Source of the DNA: Cavia porcellus
Lineage: Eukaryota > Chordata > Mammalia > Rodentia > Caviidae
Reading direction: 5' to 3'
NCBI RefSeq assembly: GCF_034190915.1
Contig: NW_026947506.1
Span: forward strand, 34,017,748 to 34,081,747
Length of the DNA stretch: 64,000 bases
In this document: in pieces, positions 47,297 through 60,608 of the stretch
Position numbering within the stretch: position 1 is the first letter of the stretch
Layout: the number at the start of each line of letters is the position of its first letter
Translations under genes and position numbers: made by a program
The notes under the pieces: generated by a model
The model's database searches: none
Seen by the model: the letters and a program-made list of their open reading frames with translations, nothing else
Told to the model about the DNA's origin: nothing

Positions 47297-48784
47297 GTGA
47301 GTACTGCTCTCCTTGGCTTCCTCTAAGCCCCTGTGCCCTGAGTCAGGTGTGAAGTGTGTCACTCTATCACATCTAGCACTAGGCCAAGCCAGAGACAATG
47401 TGAGGAAGTCAGGGTGTCAGAGCACTGCCTCCCGACCCAGGGTCAGTCACTGTGAGGTGCTACTCACACCTGAGGGACAGTGGCCCATGAAAGACAGAAG
47501 GAGCTGGGCCAGAGGAGGCAGTTCCAAGGACAGAGATGGAGAGATTCATCCTGCCTGGGGCTGCTCCTGTGGTCCTGCCAAGCCCAGATGGACTTCCAGT
47601 CCCCTACCTCCTCCATTGCTCACCATTACTGCCCCCGCTGCTCCTTCTGACCCTACCAGGGATGTCTCAGCCTGGCATCTCTAAGCCCCTTGTCTTTGAC
47701 TTTTCATTGTCTCCATCTGGTCTGTTGGAAACTGCTGATGTGACAGAAAACAGTGGCTAGTAATGCCTTCCTGAGAAAATAATCACAGCTACACACATGG
47801 ATGATATATGAAGAGACTGATCACAATTGTAATTTTTTTAAAAAAATGAAAAGCATTCAAATGCTCCAAATGGAAAATATTGGAAAAAATTACAGAATGA
47901 TAATATAATTAATATTTCATAGCTCTTTAGAAAAATAAAACTTTGAATTTGGGAGAACTAATGGTCATGATATAAAAGTTTTTTTTAAAGCCTACAAAAC
48001 CATATGAGATCTAAATTTTATCAAGATACATTTGTATAGAATTCTGAGAGTTACTGTCTCTGTGATATGGTTGTAGATTTTTAAAATACTTTCTTTGTAT
48101 TTTTCAGTATTTTCCCATGTCTACCACAAGTGTACACTTCTCTTTATAAGGAGAGATAAACCAAGAGTGTATATGATTTTTGATGCTGCCCTCATCTCTT
48201 GCCAGCTCCCACCAGCTCTGCTGATCGGGGTCTGGCTCAGCCTCTCAGGCTGCTCTCCACTTGCTGCTGGCCCTAGATTCCCAGCATGTGGCACTGCAGA
48301 GGTCAAAGCCCCCCAGAACAAGCTGCCTGGCTCCCTTCTGTCCCACCCTGAGTTCTTAACCTCTTCCTCTCTTCCCAGTTCCATTTCATGATCCTGTTTG
48401 TTCTTTCTTCCAATGGTCTGGCCATGGGCATCTTTTCTCTGACCTTCAGATATGTTCACATGTATCTCACCCAGGGAGGGCAGCTCTGACGTGGCTTCCC
48501 CATTGAACTGCCCAGTGAACTCTTTATTTCCATTCCATGTAACTATTGCCTTGACCCCTGACCTCTCATGCCTTCCTACCCCTCAGCAGCCTGGCTTTCA
48601 CACTGCTAACCTGCTGCAGCCACAGGTCTACATTCGGAAAAGCAGAATGGTTTTTGATCCTTTGAGATCACTAACAGATCTTCAAGATTTAAAAAAAAAA
48701 GAAAAGAAAAGCACTTCTGTTGCTAATAACTGATCCTGGAAGTTTTCATACTCTAACTTTAATGTGTCTTCTGCTTTATATTTA

Positions 48785-48990
48785 ACTCAACTTTTTATTG
48801 AGAGTTATAGATTCCCATACAGCTGTAAGAAATAGCACTGAGATGCTCATATATATGTGCCTGGTTCTTTCCGATGCTCACATTTATAAAACTATAGTTT
48901 AGCATCACAAACAGGCTTCTGACTTTGATACCATTCAGTGTCCTAATGTGGGTTTCTTGTTTTGCTTGTCCTTCTCTGTGCACATATTCA
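48785..48990 (-). mobile_element. Antisense L1M 3' UTR fragment
   Basis: TTTTTATTGAGAGTTATAGA TTCCCATACAGCTGTAAG AAATAGCACTGAGATG and AACTATAGTTTAGCATCAC follow a reversed L1M 3' UTR closely. Confidence 0.68.
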
Positions 48991-49259
48991 CTACAGTGTG
49001 TAGCAAGTAAAGGTTTATTCCCCATCACCAACTCCAAGGGCCTGCATAGTCTCTACACCCCAGAACTCCTCAGAGTTTGTATTCTGTAGCCAAACCCAGC
49101 TTCTGCCCATCTTCCTCTCTAATGTACATCCTTTTTGTCTCCTTACCTTGTTTGCACTGGCTTGAATTCCTTGTGCTACACTGAAAGCAGCCATTCTTTC
49201 CTCTTCTCCATCTTGAAGGGAAAACATTTAGCCTTTGACCACTGAGTAGGATATTTTTG

Positions 49260-50730
49260 CAGATGTTCTTTATCAAGTTGGGATTGATCCCTGCTATTAC
49301 ATCCTCAGTTTATTGAACGCTTCTGTAGTGAATACATGTTGGATATCTTCACCTGCTTTTACTGTATCAGTTGATGTGATCATGTGGTTTTTCATCTTAC
49401 CTTGTTGATATGTTGGATTACATTGATTGGTTTTGAAATGTTGAAGCAGTCTTGTGCACTTGGAATAAATCCCACTTGGTCACGGTGTATAATTCTTTTT
49501 ATATGCTGTTGGATTCACTTGCTGGGTATTTTATGGAAGATTTTGGCATCTAAGTTCATGAGAGATACTGCTCTGTGGTTTCCTATTTTTTTTTTCCTGT
49601 GCTGTGTCTGGCTTTAGTATCAAGACAATACTTGTCTCATAAAATGTTTGGAAATATTTGGAAATGGTTCTCTGTTTTCTGGAAGGGACTATGTCAAACC
49701 AGTGTCAGTTCCTCTTTAAATGTTGGGTATAATTTCCAGTAAAACCCTATGGTTTTCTTTCTTAGGAGGCTTTGAATTATAAATTCAATTTTTTGATGGT
49801 TATAGAACTTTTCAGGTTGTCTATTTCATCTTTGCTGAGTTTTTTGTTTGTTTTTATTTTTGTTTTGAGACAGGGTCTTGGTATATAGCACAGACTGACC
49901 TTTAAACTCTATGTAGCTCAGGTTTGCAGTAAACTTGTAGCAGTTCTCCTGCCTCAGCCTCCCAAGTACTGAGTTCACAGGCCTTTGCCACCATGCCCAG
50001 CTTGGCTGAGTTTTAGTAGTTTGTTGTTCTTTAGTAATTGACTGTCTAAGAGTTTGGATGTATAATTATAAAATTATTTTTCAAGTTTCCTAATTGTTTT
50101 TTTAATGGCTGTAGGGACTGTAGAGATAATCTCCATTTGTTTCCTGACACTAGCAACTTGTATCTCCTGCTTTTTTTTAACTTTGTCATTTTTTTTCCAG
50201 AGGTTTATCAAGCCTACTGATTTTTAAAAAGAATCAGCTTCTTGATTCATTGAGTGTCTCTATTATTTAGTATTTCAATATCATTTGTTTCTACATTTAT
50301 AATTTCCTTCCCTCTGCTTGATTTGGATTTATTTGCTCTCTTTTTCCTAATTTCTTAAAGAAACACTTAGATTATTCCTCATTCCCCAACATAACCATTT
50401 AATGCTATTAATTTTACTCTCAATGTTGCTTTAGCGGCATCACCCATATTTTGATGGGCCATAGTTTTACTTTTCATTTGATCATATGTATTCCTTATTC
50501 CTTTGAGACTTCCTCTTTGACCTGCGGATTGTTTTGAAGAGTGATAACTAATTTTCATGTGTTTGGAGATTTTCCTGGTGTCTTTTTGCTGTGATTTGCA
50601 ATCTGACTCCATTTTTGGAGAATACACTTTCTCCAGTTTCAGTTCTATTCAGTTTGAGGGTTTGGGCCAGGATGTGGTCTGTCTTGGTGCACATTTGGTG
50701 AGTGCTTAAAATATATTTATTTTGCTATGG
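49260..50730 (-). mobile_element. Antisense L1 ORF2 remnant
   Basis: TGTGATCATGTGGTTTTTCA, ATGTTGGATTACATTGATTG, GGAATAAATCCCACTTGGTC, CAGCTTCTTGATTCATTGAG and GGATGTGGTCTGTCTTGGTG are consecutive blocks of reversed L1 ORF2. Minus-strand open frames such as 50379-50627 are fragments of that reverse-transcriptase ORF and not functional. A B1 sits at 49845. Confidence 0.82.
49845..50003 (-). mobile_element. B1-like SINE, antisense, inside L1
   Basis: TTTTGAGACAGGGTCTTGGT, CTCCTGCCTCAGCCTCCCAA and CCTTTGCCACCATGCCCAGC in reverse B1 order, with L1 resuming at both edges. Confidence 0.87.
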
Positions 50731-52011
50731 CATCTGCTTTCAGCAAAAGCAAAGCTAAAAGCAATGTCACTCACTTAGAATTTTCTAACTGAACAATCTT
50801 TCTGTTCTTGTGGTTCAGGTTGTTTATCCTATTTGGTGGAACACAGCATCCTTGTAAATTTGAAATTGAAAGCAAAGTTGAAATTGGGCCAGTAAAAAGA
50901 AGTCTGAGCTAGGACCCTCTGGAGATACCTCTTGTGTGTCATCAAGGTAGTGCTATTGATTCCTCCGTACCAGGCCCATTCTCCAAAACTCCAATGGGGT
51001 ACAAAGATGTTTGCAATGGGAAAGAAAAGAGAAACAGAATATGAATTTGCCAGTTGGTTCTAACAGAGTTAGAGGGCAGCATATTTGGGCAAGAATCCAG
51101 GAAACAGAAACACTGAAAAAAATAAAAGGAGCAAAAAGCTTTCTTTGCTACTCCATTGATCGAAAAAGAATGCATCAGTTCAGAAACCCATCAGAATGTC
51201 TTTCTCACACTCAGGCTGAGGGAGGCTGACATAGTCCTGACAGCCATCCCATTTTCTTGTCTGCTATGTGAGGAAAGTGGCATTTGTCAGTGTTTGAGCT
51301 CTTCCTAACGTTTTGCGGGTTTCACTGAGGTGAATGTGGTTCGCAAGACTGTTACTATTTTTTAAAAATCACAAGATGTGTTAGGAAGCTTTGTCTAAGT
51401 ACCACTTGGGAACTCAATATTGAATTCACTTTAAAATCTGCCTCCTGTGCAGACAAGACCAGCAGGAGTCAGCGTGAAGGGCAGTGAAGCTTCCCTGCAG
51501 GAATCCACAGACCCTCCCCCTCTCCTGCAGACCAGGCATCTCCATTGGCTTTGTGCTCTCCCTTGACTTTAAGGTTTTTTTAAAGGCATTTTTATGAATA
51601 AAAAAATCTCAGTCTCGCTCAACAGGCTCAAGTGGGAGTTGAGTATTATTTGCCTTGCTATGTCAAGTTCCCCACCAAGTTATACACATAACAATCTTGT
51701 TCTTACCTCTTTGCCAGGCATCTTATTAGCCTCCTTTGTCACCTTTGAGCCACCCTTTCTTCCGTCTTTTATATAGGACTCAGTCCCTTACATTTCTCCC
51801 AGATTGGGTATGGAGAGGGATAAGAATGAGGAACATTGTCTGAGAGGCTTCAGGCTCTGAAGCAGGCAGACCTGAGCAAATCAGCTGCATTTGGTTGGGA
51901 AACTCCCAGACCAGGAGATGCCTCTGAGAGCCATCTAGCACCAGGCATGGTGCACAGTGGGGATCAGCCCTCCTAAGCAACCTTTTCTGTTGCTCTCCAA
52001 GACCCTGAATA

Positions 52012-52012
<1 letters not shown>

Positions 52013-52081
<69 letters not shown>
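52013..52081 (+). repeat. (CTG)n trinucleotide repeat, 23 units with two TTG interruptions
   Basis: The order is 3 CTG, TTG, 8 CTG, TTG, 10 CTG. It is on the sense strand of SDK1, so the pre-mRNA carries CUG. Poly-Leu and poly-Cys open frames here are repeat translations. Confidence 0.97.
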
Positions 52082-52082
<1 letters not shown>

Positions 52083-52479
52083 GAGACTCCTTGCTCAGAG
52101 CACACATACCCTCAGCTACCTTTACTCCCTCCATCCATCATGCAGCTAGGACCAAACCTACCAGGACAGGGCAGGAACCCAAAAGGAGTCTGAGGAGTGA
52201 GGTGCTGTCCAGCCCACAGACATCTCATTCCCAGTCCTGCTGTGCTAGATCCATCCACCCATCCATCTCCTTTGTAGCCAAATGTCCTTAAGCTTAAGTC
52301 ACAAACTCCAGTTTTGGGCTCTCAGATCTTCTCTTTGGTGGCACTAATCTCATTTTAGAAATGACTGTTTCCTCTGACTATAGGATGCTGCTGCTGAATG
52401 CTCACTCAACATTTTCATAGTGCCAGAAACAGGCCAACACCCTAATGTTTTATTATATTTTGTCTCTCAATCACCTTGA

Positions 52480-52575
52480 AAAGCCATTTGTATTCTCCCC
52501 ATTTCACAAATGAGTAAATGAAGGCTTTACTACTGAGCTAGTATATGTGCAAATTCTGAAACCCAGCTCTACCTC
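52480..52575 (-). repeat. MIR-type ancient SINE relic
   Basis: CCCCATTTCACAAATGAGTA, TACTGAGCTAGTATATGTGC and GAAACCCAGCTCTACC follow the MIR core with gaps. Confidence 0.5.
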
Positions 52576-53183
52576 CAATGTTAGCTTTGTCTCTGCTGCT
52601 CTACTCACCCTCCTAGCCTTAGGGCTGCAGTACAGAAAATCTCCTGGGAAAGAACCATTTTCGCTGTTGGTTTCTCCAGCCCTAACCTGACCCTTTGGAA
52701 TCCCTGTGGAAAGGAACAGAGACTTGAAGTCTGGATCAGGTCAGCCAGGTTTGCCTATAGCTCAGATATGGTCCACAGGCTGAGGCTTTCTGCTCGAGAT
52801 CCCTCAAGGCCCCCTCACAAGCAGGCCCAAGGCTACAAATTGCCTGTTAAGAAGCATCCTCTTTAAGCTTTTGCTCTTCAGAATTTAGCTGGCCTGATTG
52901 CACTACTTATAGAAAGTGTGTTGTGCATAAACCCCTGCTTCCTGTTACTTTAGTTCTCAGTATAGCTGGGCTGGTGCTGGGCAAAATAATTCATGCAGTC
53001 ACAGCTAGGACACCTTCAATACCAGTTCCAATATTCCCGTTGCATTTTTTTCTGAAATTTCCTGCAGGTTCCTGCTGGCCCTGGCTCACCACTTCCTTTC
53101 CATAGTTTAAACCTACCACAGACATCTGATCAAAAGAGAGTCGGGCTCTCAGGCTTACAGATGCCTCTTTTTTTAATTGTCAG

Positions 53184-53282
53184 AACCAGGAGCTGTGGGC
53201 CACCTGAGCTTCACAGAGATTCTGGACACATCTCTCAAAGTCAGCTGGCAGGAGCCTCTGGAGAAGAATGGCATCATTACGG
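53184..53282 (+). CDS. SDK1: SDK1 exon F: N-terminal half of FN3-4
   Basis: This exon of 99 nt is phase 1 on both sides. It encodes (K)[20 protein letters not shown], then [12 protein letters not shown] and the first base of Gly. The strand-B Trp (VSWQEP) and the EKNGIITGY turn are standard FN3. The donor is GTAGGT. Because it is symmetric, it could be skipped in frame, but that would remove half a domain. Confidence 0.95.
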
Positions 53283-56200
53283 GTAGGTGTCCTGTCTCCC
53301 ATTGTCTCAAGTGAACACTCTGTCTTCCAAAAAGAAAATGATGAGTTTGCCATACCAGAAAGTGGCACCTGTAGTGTCAGGCAATCCTGCAGAGGGTGGT
53401 CTCATGCCTGAGAGCTGCATCCCTGCAGGAACTCCTCCATTCTTCCTCAGCTAGCAGCACATCTGGCACTAGCGTACCACTATTCACGGTAAATGCATGT
53501 GACTTACCAAATCCCCTAGAGACCCCTGCTGAACCCAGCACTCAGATTGCACTCATGGGATCTGTGAAACTGATGTCCCCTAAACCTTAACTTGAAATAA
53601 AGGAAACATATCTATCTGGATCCGCCTTCAGGAAGCACATAGTCTGAAATGCCCACATCAAACAGCATCCTAACTTCAAGACTGGAAAACAGTCACCTTA
53701 GGAACTGGGTACCAAAGCTCTCATCCAGTCTGTTGTTGTGCTGAAACCCTCTCTATACAGGATGGCAAGGATAGCTTTGTACCTCGTAGAGGACAGAAGA
53801 ACAAATTTTCAGGAGTTAGGAGAGGGTGGGAGCAGCTTGGCAGGAGGCACCACAGGAAACAAAGGCTCTAGCACAAACCCTCAGGACCCTTCCAGGAACT
53901 GAATGGGATCCACCTTGGCCAATGAGTGCAGAGGTAGGCTGCCTAGTGAGGCCAGTGACTCTCACATGCCCAGGCCTTGTTTCCAAGCAGTCTGCTATAT
54001 TCTAGAAACCCACCTTGGACTCCTTGCAGGGGTAGCCTATCCTGCAGGGGTTTCCTTGTCACAGACACAAAGGCTGGTGGCATAGCCGTGTGCCGTCTGA
54101 ACACCCTGCCATCAATCTTGTTTTATAGCTTGAGGGGAAAGCCAGAGGCAGGATCTCAGCTAAGCGGCATTGCCAGTACTTCCAATTTATGATCATCTGT
54201 TCTCACCAGCTAATGGGGCTTAATGAACTCATTTTTGTGTTTTATTTAAACAATTGCATATAGTTACAAGCCACCGTCTTCTGTTTATTGTGAAACTTAA
54301 CCTTTGAAACTCAGGCTTTTCCCAGTTGGATTTTACAAGCCTACCTCCAACTGTGGCCTGGGCTGCAGGTGATGGTGCTGCCACAGACTCTGCCTTCCCC
54401 ACACTGCTCCCTCACACCCACTGCACCTGCCCCAAACAACTTCCACTCCTGCCCCAAATGTAAAGCACTTCTCTGTCCCTGGGAGCTGTGCAGGTGCCAA
54501 CAGCTCAGTTTGAGAAGCACTATAGAAGACAAGTCCCACAGAGTGAGATAGAGTGGCTTTGTCACGAGCCAGATGTCACCCATCACTGTCCTGTGATTCT
54601 GGCCTTCCAGGAAGCTGTCTTGGCACCCCCCAAATGGATGTGGCCCTCCTATGGAACATGCTGGCAGTGCCGTGCAGGTCTACTTTATGCTGAAAGTATT
54701 TTATTAAATACAACAAAAACCCCTGCATTTTCAGGCAAACCTGGCTCCCAAAGCCAGTTTCAGGGAGGTCTGATAGACACCGCCTTCTTCCAATGAGTCC
54801 TGCTCAGACATGATTGCTGCTGAAGACAGCTGTGGGGAGCCCACAAAAGCTAATGGCTCGGCCCTGTACACTTTATGGTCGAAGACCCTGACAAATAATG
54901 CTTTATCAGCCCACACCTATAGGGAGCACCCCCATCCTTCTAATTTGAGGCCAGAATGAGAGGAAAGCACTGAACAGGGCCAGCCTCACACTCACCCACC
55001 CTAGCAAATTTCCCACTGCACTCTCATTGTAAATTTCAGTATCTTTTCCTCTCCCTCTCTAAACTCTGATTTATGAGGCCCAGGATGCAGACAGACAGTC
55101 TGTGATTGGATGCACTGCTCTCTTGTAGAGAATTTACTTCACATCAACAAAAAATTATTTCTGAAGTTCTCATGGTCGTTAGTCTCAGTTAGCAGCTGTT
55201 TAGAGCAGGTGGGATACAAGGTTGGAGGTGCACAGCCCCTGGCTCCAGCCCTCACACACCAGAGCCAGGTGACAGTTGCTGGCTAGAGCTACTGGAGTCT
55301 ACCACACAGCCCCAAAGCAGTGTGAGAGTGGGTCAGTATTCTCCCCCACCACATGCCCGCCACCTTGTCTGTCTGCTCACGGGGCATCACATGCCATGCT
55401 TTATCTCAAGTTCCAGACCAGTGTGTTTTCTCTGCCCATGTTTTCCTTGTACCTTCCTAAGCAGGTGCAAGCTTGTCCTGTTGTCCATTTGGTTTTGGTT
55501 TATGTCTGTTATAATCTGAGCATGCCATATGATCAATTTTAGTCCTGATAAATCCCAGCAGTGCCACACTCACTGAAGATGGTGGAGTTACTTTGTCTCA
55601 GCCCCAGGTTGATGCAATAAACATAATTCTATGTTTAATAAATTTTAATGAAAAACAACTTTTAATCAAAATTTCCTGGCAGACAAGGTGATAGCATTCA
55701 ACGTGACTTTCCTCTTTCAACTATTCAGTATGGCTACTAAGCATCATGTTTTATAGATTTATCAGGTATACCCCAAGCTCAGGGTGGCTTTCAGGTTTGC
55801 ACAGACACTATGTAGAAGGTGGCAAAGGAGGCTTCTTGGGAGGCAAGGGAATGTGGCACTGTGGAGTCCTGTTTTATCTTTTGCAAGGTGAGGGTGGCAG
55901 TGTCCCAGTGTCAAAGATGTTTTGTATGGATCGCATGAACTAGTACATAGACCCTGAAACAACTGCCTAGGTGTTTGATGTGGTCAGGACTCGTTGTCCT
56001 GAAAAGTTTTGTTCTATGAGGTGTGCCATCATTCCCAAACTCAAATTAGCCCAGAGGAAAAAGCTGATGAGAAACATCATGGCCTTCATTCTGGTATGTG
56101 GAAGATGAGTAGGCTGGGTGCAGAGGAAGAGAACAGCATCTAAGACTCAGCACCAGGGCGGGAGGGGGCAGAGGCCAGGCACCAGTGTGGGGGCCAGCAT

Positions 56201-57483
56201 GTGCCAGTGCTGTGAGGAGGGAATGGGGACCAGGGCCAGGGAGGTACCCAGGGGCCTGCATGGAAGACCATGGTGTAGTGGCCCCATCAACCATCTGGTC
56301 AGTATAATTCCAGGCTCTCTGCCACCTGGAGGTACCAGGGCCAGGTGGCTTCTCTGTGCCTTTCACCCTTTGCTATTCCCAGCTGTTCTACCCCAGACCA
56401 GAGTTCCTGTCAGCTCATTTGATCTCTGCAGTGTATGATAGTGGTAGAGATAGTGAGCCAGGAGTAGGTACTAACATTAATTGTCCTTTCAAAATATTAA
56501 AGTCCCAAGATACTTTCCTTAAATTCTTGTTCACCTGCAAATGCAACTTTCTAGCTTTATTTATTGCTTTCATCAGAATGGAAGGAAGCTGAGCTGTGCC
56601 CAGTGCTTTAGTGTCGCCCAAGTATCGACCGAAAAGAAGGGAGAGTATGCATTTTCAGCAGTTTTCCTTTGCCCAAGGACCCAGGAGCTCTTTCCATCAC
56701 TGCTTTTTTCTTTGGAAGACACTTTAAGCATTCTCTAACAACATAAACTCCTGCCGAGGGGTCGACTCAGGCACTAGTTGAGTATTTTTTCTCCAAGTCC
56801 CAAATCACGATGGAATCTAAGATTGAATAAATTGTGATTATGAGGCCCCGCCAGACTGAATAGAGTACAGAGGGGAATTAAATTTTAGCAGAAAAACAGG
56901 ATATTCAAAAAAGGGAGAGGCAGGGCTAGTAGCAAAACTCATGTGCACAGGTGAAAAGACACTTTTCTAGGCAAAACACTTCGCAAACTCCAAGAATCAT
57001 CTGTCAGTCACTCCATAAAGGGAAAAATAGAAGTGTTCCACAAATTAGCTGTGACCCAAGAGCAAGCCCCTGATTTAGGGCACCATGTGATAAAAATAAC
57101 AGCTCATAAAAATGGAAATACTGGTGGCATGCATCCATAACTTGACAAGCAGAGGCTAACGAGGTACAGTGGGTTGACAATTGTTCATTCTAGATACTAG
57201 CATGAAGCTTTCCAAATATTACCCAGGTCCTCTCCTCCAGAGTCTTCTGTGTCTTACCATAGAGAACAAGCTACCCTGGTACTAGAAGGGGGACAGGTGA
57301 GCCTTCCATGGAGTACAAAAGAAGGAACCCTGACTCAGAATTGCATTTTGGAGGCAGTGGGTTGTCGTATACCATGCTGAGCCTCTATCCCCACCTTCTC
57401 AAATCTGCCACAATGACTGCATGGCATCAGCCCTGCCTCTCAACCTGGCAGAGACCCTGATTCACTCTTGTGTGTCCTTTCAG
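53283..57483 (+). other. SDK1: SDK1 intron, 4.2 kb
   Basis: A phase-1 GT-AG intron ending in CTTGTGTGTCCTTTCAG. I recognise no transposon family with confidence in it, unusual for this window. The piece 56770-56880 is AT-rich and unique. Open frames such as 54488-54796 and 56118-56438 show no family resemblance. Confidence 0.85.
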
Positions 57484-57675
57484 GCTATCGGATTTCCTGG
57501 GAGGTATATGGGAAGAATGATTCTCGACTCACACACACTCTCAACAGTACGACCCATGAATACAAAATCCGAGGTCTGTCATCCCTCACCACCTACACCA
57601 TCGAGGTTGCTGCAGTGACGGCTGCGGGCATGGGCCTGGTCACCACCTCCACCATCTCTTCTGGAGTGCCCCCAG
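57484..57675 (+). CDS. SDK1: SDK1 exon G: C-terminal half of FN3-4
   Basis: This exon of 192 nt is phase 1 on both sides. It encodes (G)YRISWEVYGKNDSRLTHTL, NSTTHEYKIRGLSSLTTYTI and EVAAVTAAGMGLVTTSTISS, ending GVPP. LSSLTTYTIEVAAVTAAGMG is the FN3 strand E-F-G signature. NDS and NST are potential glycosylation sites. This exon best separates the paralogues: SDK2 has a quite different sequence here, and this one matches SDK1. The donor is GTCAGT, lacking the preferred A or G at position +3. Confidence 0.96.
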
Positions 57676-60608
57676 GTCAGTAGGATCCTGGCATTCTCGC
57701 TACTGCCTGTGCCTTTCCAGCAGAGGGGACCAACATTTGCAATTGATGGCATTTCCATGCAGGAGCTACCCAGTACCTGGGACAGGGCAGGGTGTCAAAC
57801 TAGGGTGTGCCGGGGTAAGTAACATTGACCTACCTTCTCCCTCACTTTCCAGCACATCTCACACAACTTACTGTCTCTCCTGTGAGTGTGGGTGAGGAAA
57901 CACACTAGAGGAAAAGGAGAGACCTGAACTCCACGAGGCCCAGTGTGGTCTGGGAAAACTGAGACTCCTGACTTCCAGTGGTCACCAGTGAGCAACCATT
58001 ATGTCCCTTTGACAGAGGGACATAGGAACTACTTAGATTGCAATTGAGAATAAGAAGCACAGAGATTTACTCACCTAACAAAACAGTAAGAACTGAGGTT
58101 TTCAATAAGAGCAGTAAGTAAGAGGAAGAGAAAGAAATGGCAGAGAAGAAGGGGAAGGGTCTGCCCTGGGCCTGAGTTCCCATGTACAAGCCACAGTGCC
58201 AAGCTTGCTCCTCGGGACAAGTATACCTTACACCTGTCATAATGTCCTTTTGAAATTTAGATTATCTCCCTAAATGTCAGCATGCCCATTTCAACTTTAG
58301 AAAGTTTATGTTTTAAAACGGATGTTTATTTCCAGAGAGTTCACAAATGCCCGAAAAGGTGAGAAAGTATCATGGGGCAGTCAGTTCAACTCTTAATTAT
58401 AGCCATGAGTCTTCTGCCCTTTAGAAGATGTCAGATTGCCATATCCAGATCTTAGAGAAAAGTCAGACTGCCTCATTCATAAGGGCTAGAAAGACTTCTG
58501 TAAAGTCAGCATTTGTCTCGGCATTCTCCCACTTCCAGCCAGTTGTCCTAACTGCTTATTTTCCTAGGAAGCTGGCACGGATGATCTTGAGAGCATACAA
58601 AACAAATAAGATGTGTGCAGTGAAAAATAAACTCACGAGTGCCCACATGTCTCCTATCTCTTACCTCTTGGCATGAGGCCACACTAAAGGCGATACTCAG
58701 CCTTGGCCATCTGGGCACTCCTCTGGGTACTGTGTCTTCTGTGGTGTATATTGGAAGAGGCTTCTAAACCCAGGTCACTCTTTGTCATCAGGGGCACCTT
58801 GAGTAAGCCTTTTTGTCTCCCTGTAGACACTGGCCACCATCCTCCTGAAAGAAATGGCTTCATATTGCCTCATACACCAGACTCATGGGTCAGCCATGCC
58901 GCAGGGAGCTGGTCCCAGCCTGAGGATCTAATTCATGGAGCTGGGTGAGCCTCCAGATATCCCACTGGAACAAGCTCTCAGCAATATTCCTGCTGTTGGC
59001 CAAGCACTGCACCTGGAGGCCCATGGGCTAAAGCAATTCAGCATTGTTTTAAGTCTTCAATTTTCAGAGAGATTTTTTCCCATTTATGTTACACAATAGC
59101 CTGTTCCCATAACACACACTTGAAGTATTTAAATCCACTTCCCAAAGCACATATTTGAAATAGCATTAGTACTTTCACAATGGTAGTGATGCCAATGGCA
59201 TACTGTTTAATTTGTTATTAAAGGACCTTGTACTCCAACTGAGGGGAAGATTGGAAGTGCATCTTGTGCAAGTTACCAGGTTTTTCCTAGGATGGCTTGC
59301 AAATTGTCCATCCTAGGTAGGGAGATGGGCCTGCTAGCCTCCAGAAGGCTCTGTGTTCAGCATTACTGCAGTCCATAAAGGGGAGTGTGATTAGAGGGGA
59401 AATGAAGACCCAAGTGTACTGTGGAAAACTTTGATAGCCCAGATGAAGCAAGGTGAAAGCATTTCTGTTCTGCATTTACAGGACAGATCATGGTAGCAAG
59501 AGTGGTTTTAAACAGGCTGAGTGTTCTGAGTACCAGCATAATAAACATTGTGCATTCCCAATCCTTTTTGGGGTACCACATTCTGTCTGCTGTGCTTGAG
59601 ATTTATATCCATTAGTGAATGAAAAAATTTGAAAGCCCAGAGAGCTGAGGAATACAAAGAACAGTCACCTGTACTCTGATTTAAACATTTCCTGCTTCAA
59701 ATTCATTAAACTATATTTGAGAGGGCCTTTAAAATCCTAGAGACTCTGCCTTTTCCAATACCAAACTGACTGGCAAAGTGGTTTTATTGTCATTGGGCAA
59801 GATTTGCCTTCAGACTCCCCCAGCAGTGCAAGTTAGAAAGTCACTCCTCAGGTATACTGCAGGCAAAAAGCAGTTTCCAACATGTTTTAGTTTCTTCATC
59901 TCATCCTGCTGTCTTTCTCTTGAGTATTTATCATTGCACAATGACATAATCTCTCATATTCAGCACCCAGTATTGCATTTCTGAGCAGCATAGGCTCTTT
60001 GGGGGAGAAGCCCCTGGAGGATCTCTGTCTATGAGTAAGTTGAAGCCATAGGAAGCCCTGGGTGATGGGACCCGCCTGCCATCTTATCTTGTTGCCAGAG
60101 CAACCAAATACAGGCAGTAGGAAGAGTTCTGCACTGTCAACTGCATTTAGTTGTCCTGGAAACCAGACCCAAGAATCCTGAGGCTCAAGACCTGAACCCT
60201 TGCTTTGTCATGCTGCCTGCAAATATCACCTCCCCCATCCCAACATCCAAGGCATCATGGGAATAATGAGAGGGAGGGAAATTCCCAACTTTTGGTACCA
60301 TTTCAAGACTCAATAATTAGTATAAATGCATTCAACAAGAACCTATTAATTACCTTTTATATTCAGAGATGAGTAAGGCATGTGTCTCCTAAAGCCATAT
60401 CAGAAGGCCTGAGCCTTGGATGACTTGTTGAAAGTCATGCTTGCTGATATCCAGGGGAAACCCTGCTGCTTATCACTTCTACAAGTTTAAAACAAATCCT
60501 TTTTTGAAGACAGAATGTTGAAACTGTTTCCTTGCTGACAAGTTATGATACCTATCATAATTAGTGATAGAATTTAACTCTCAACTTGCCTCCTTCATCC
60601 TTCTCTAG
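57676..60608 (+). other. SDK1: SDK1 intron, 2.9 kb
   Basis: A phase-1 GT-AG intron ending in TTGCCTCCTTCATCCTTCTCTAG, a strong acceptor. No repeat family was recognised with confidence. Confidence 0.87.

Larger units (their letters stand above)
47297..53183 (+). other. SDK1: SDK1 intron, 5.9 kb
   Basis: A phase-1 GT-AG intron ending in TTTTTTTAATTGTCAG. It holds antisense L1 remnants with a B1, a CTG tract and a MIR relic (listed separately). The stretches 47300-48780, 50740-52010 and 52580-53183 show nothing recognisable. Confidence 0.88.

Noticed and set aside
50379..50627. 82-codon minus-strand gene
   Set aside because: A piece of antisense L1 ORF2 with flanking frameshifts, part of a dead LINE.
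51957..52291. Poly-Cys and poly-Leu proteins
   Set aside because: They are frames through the intronic CTG repeat, without coding context.
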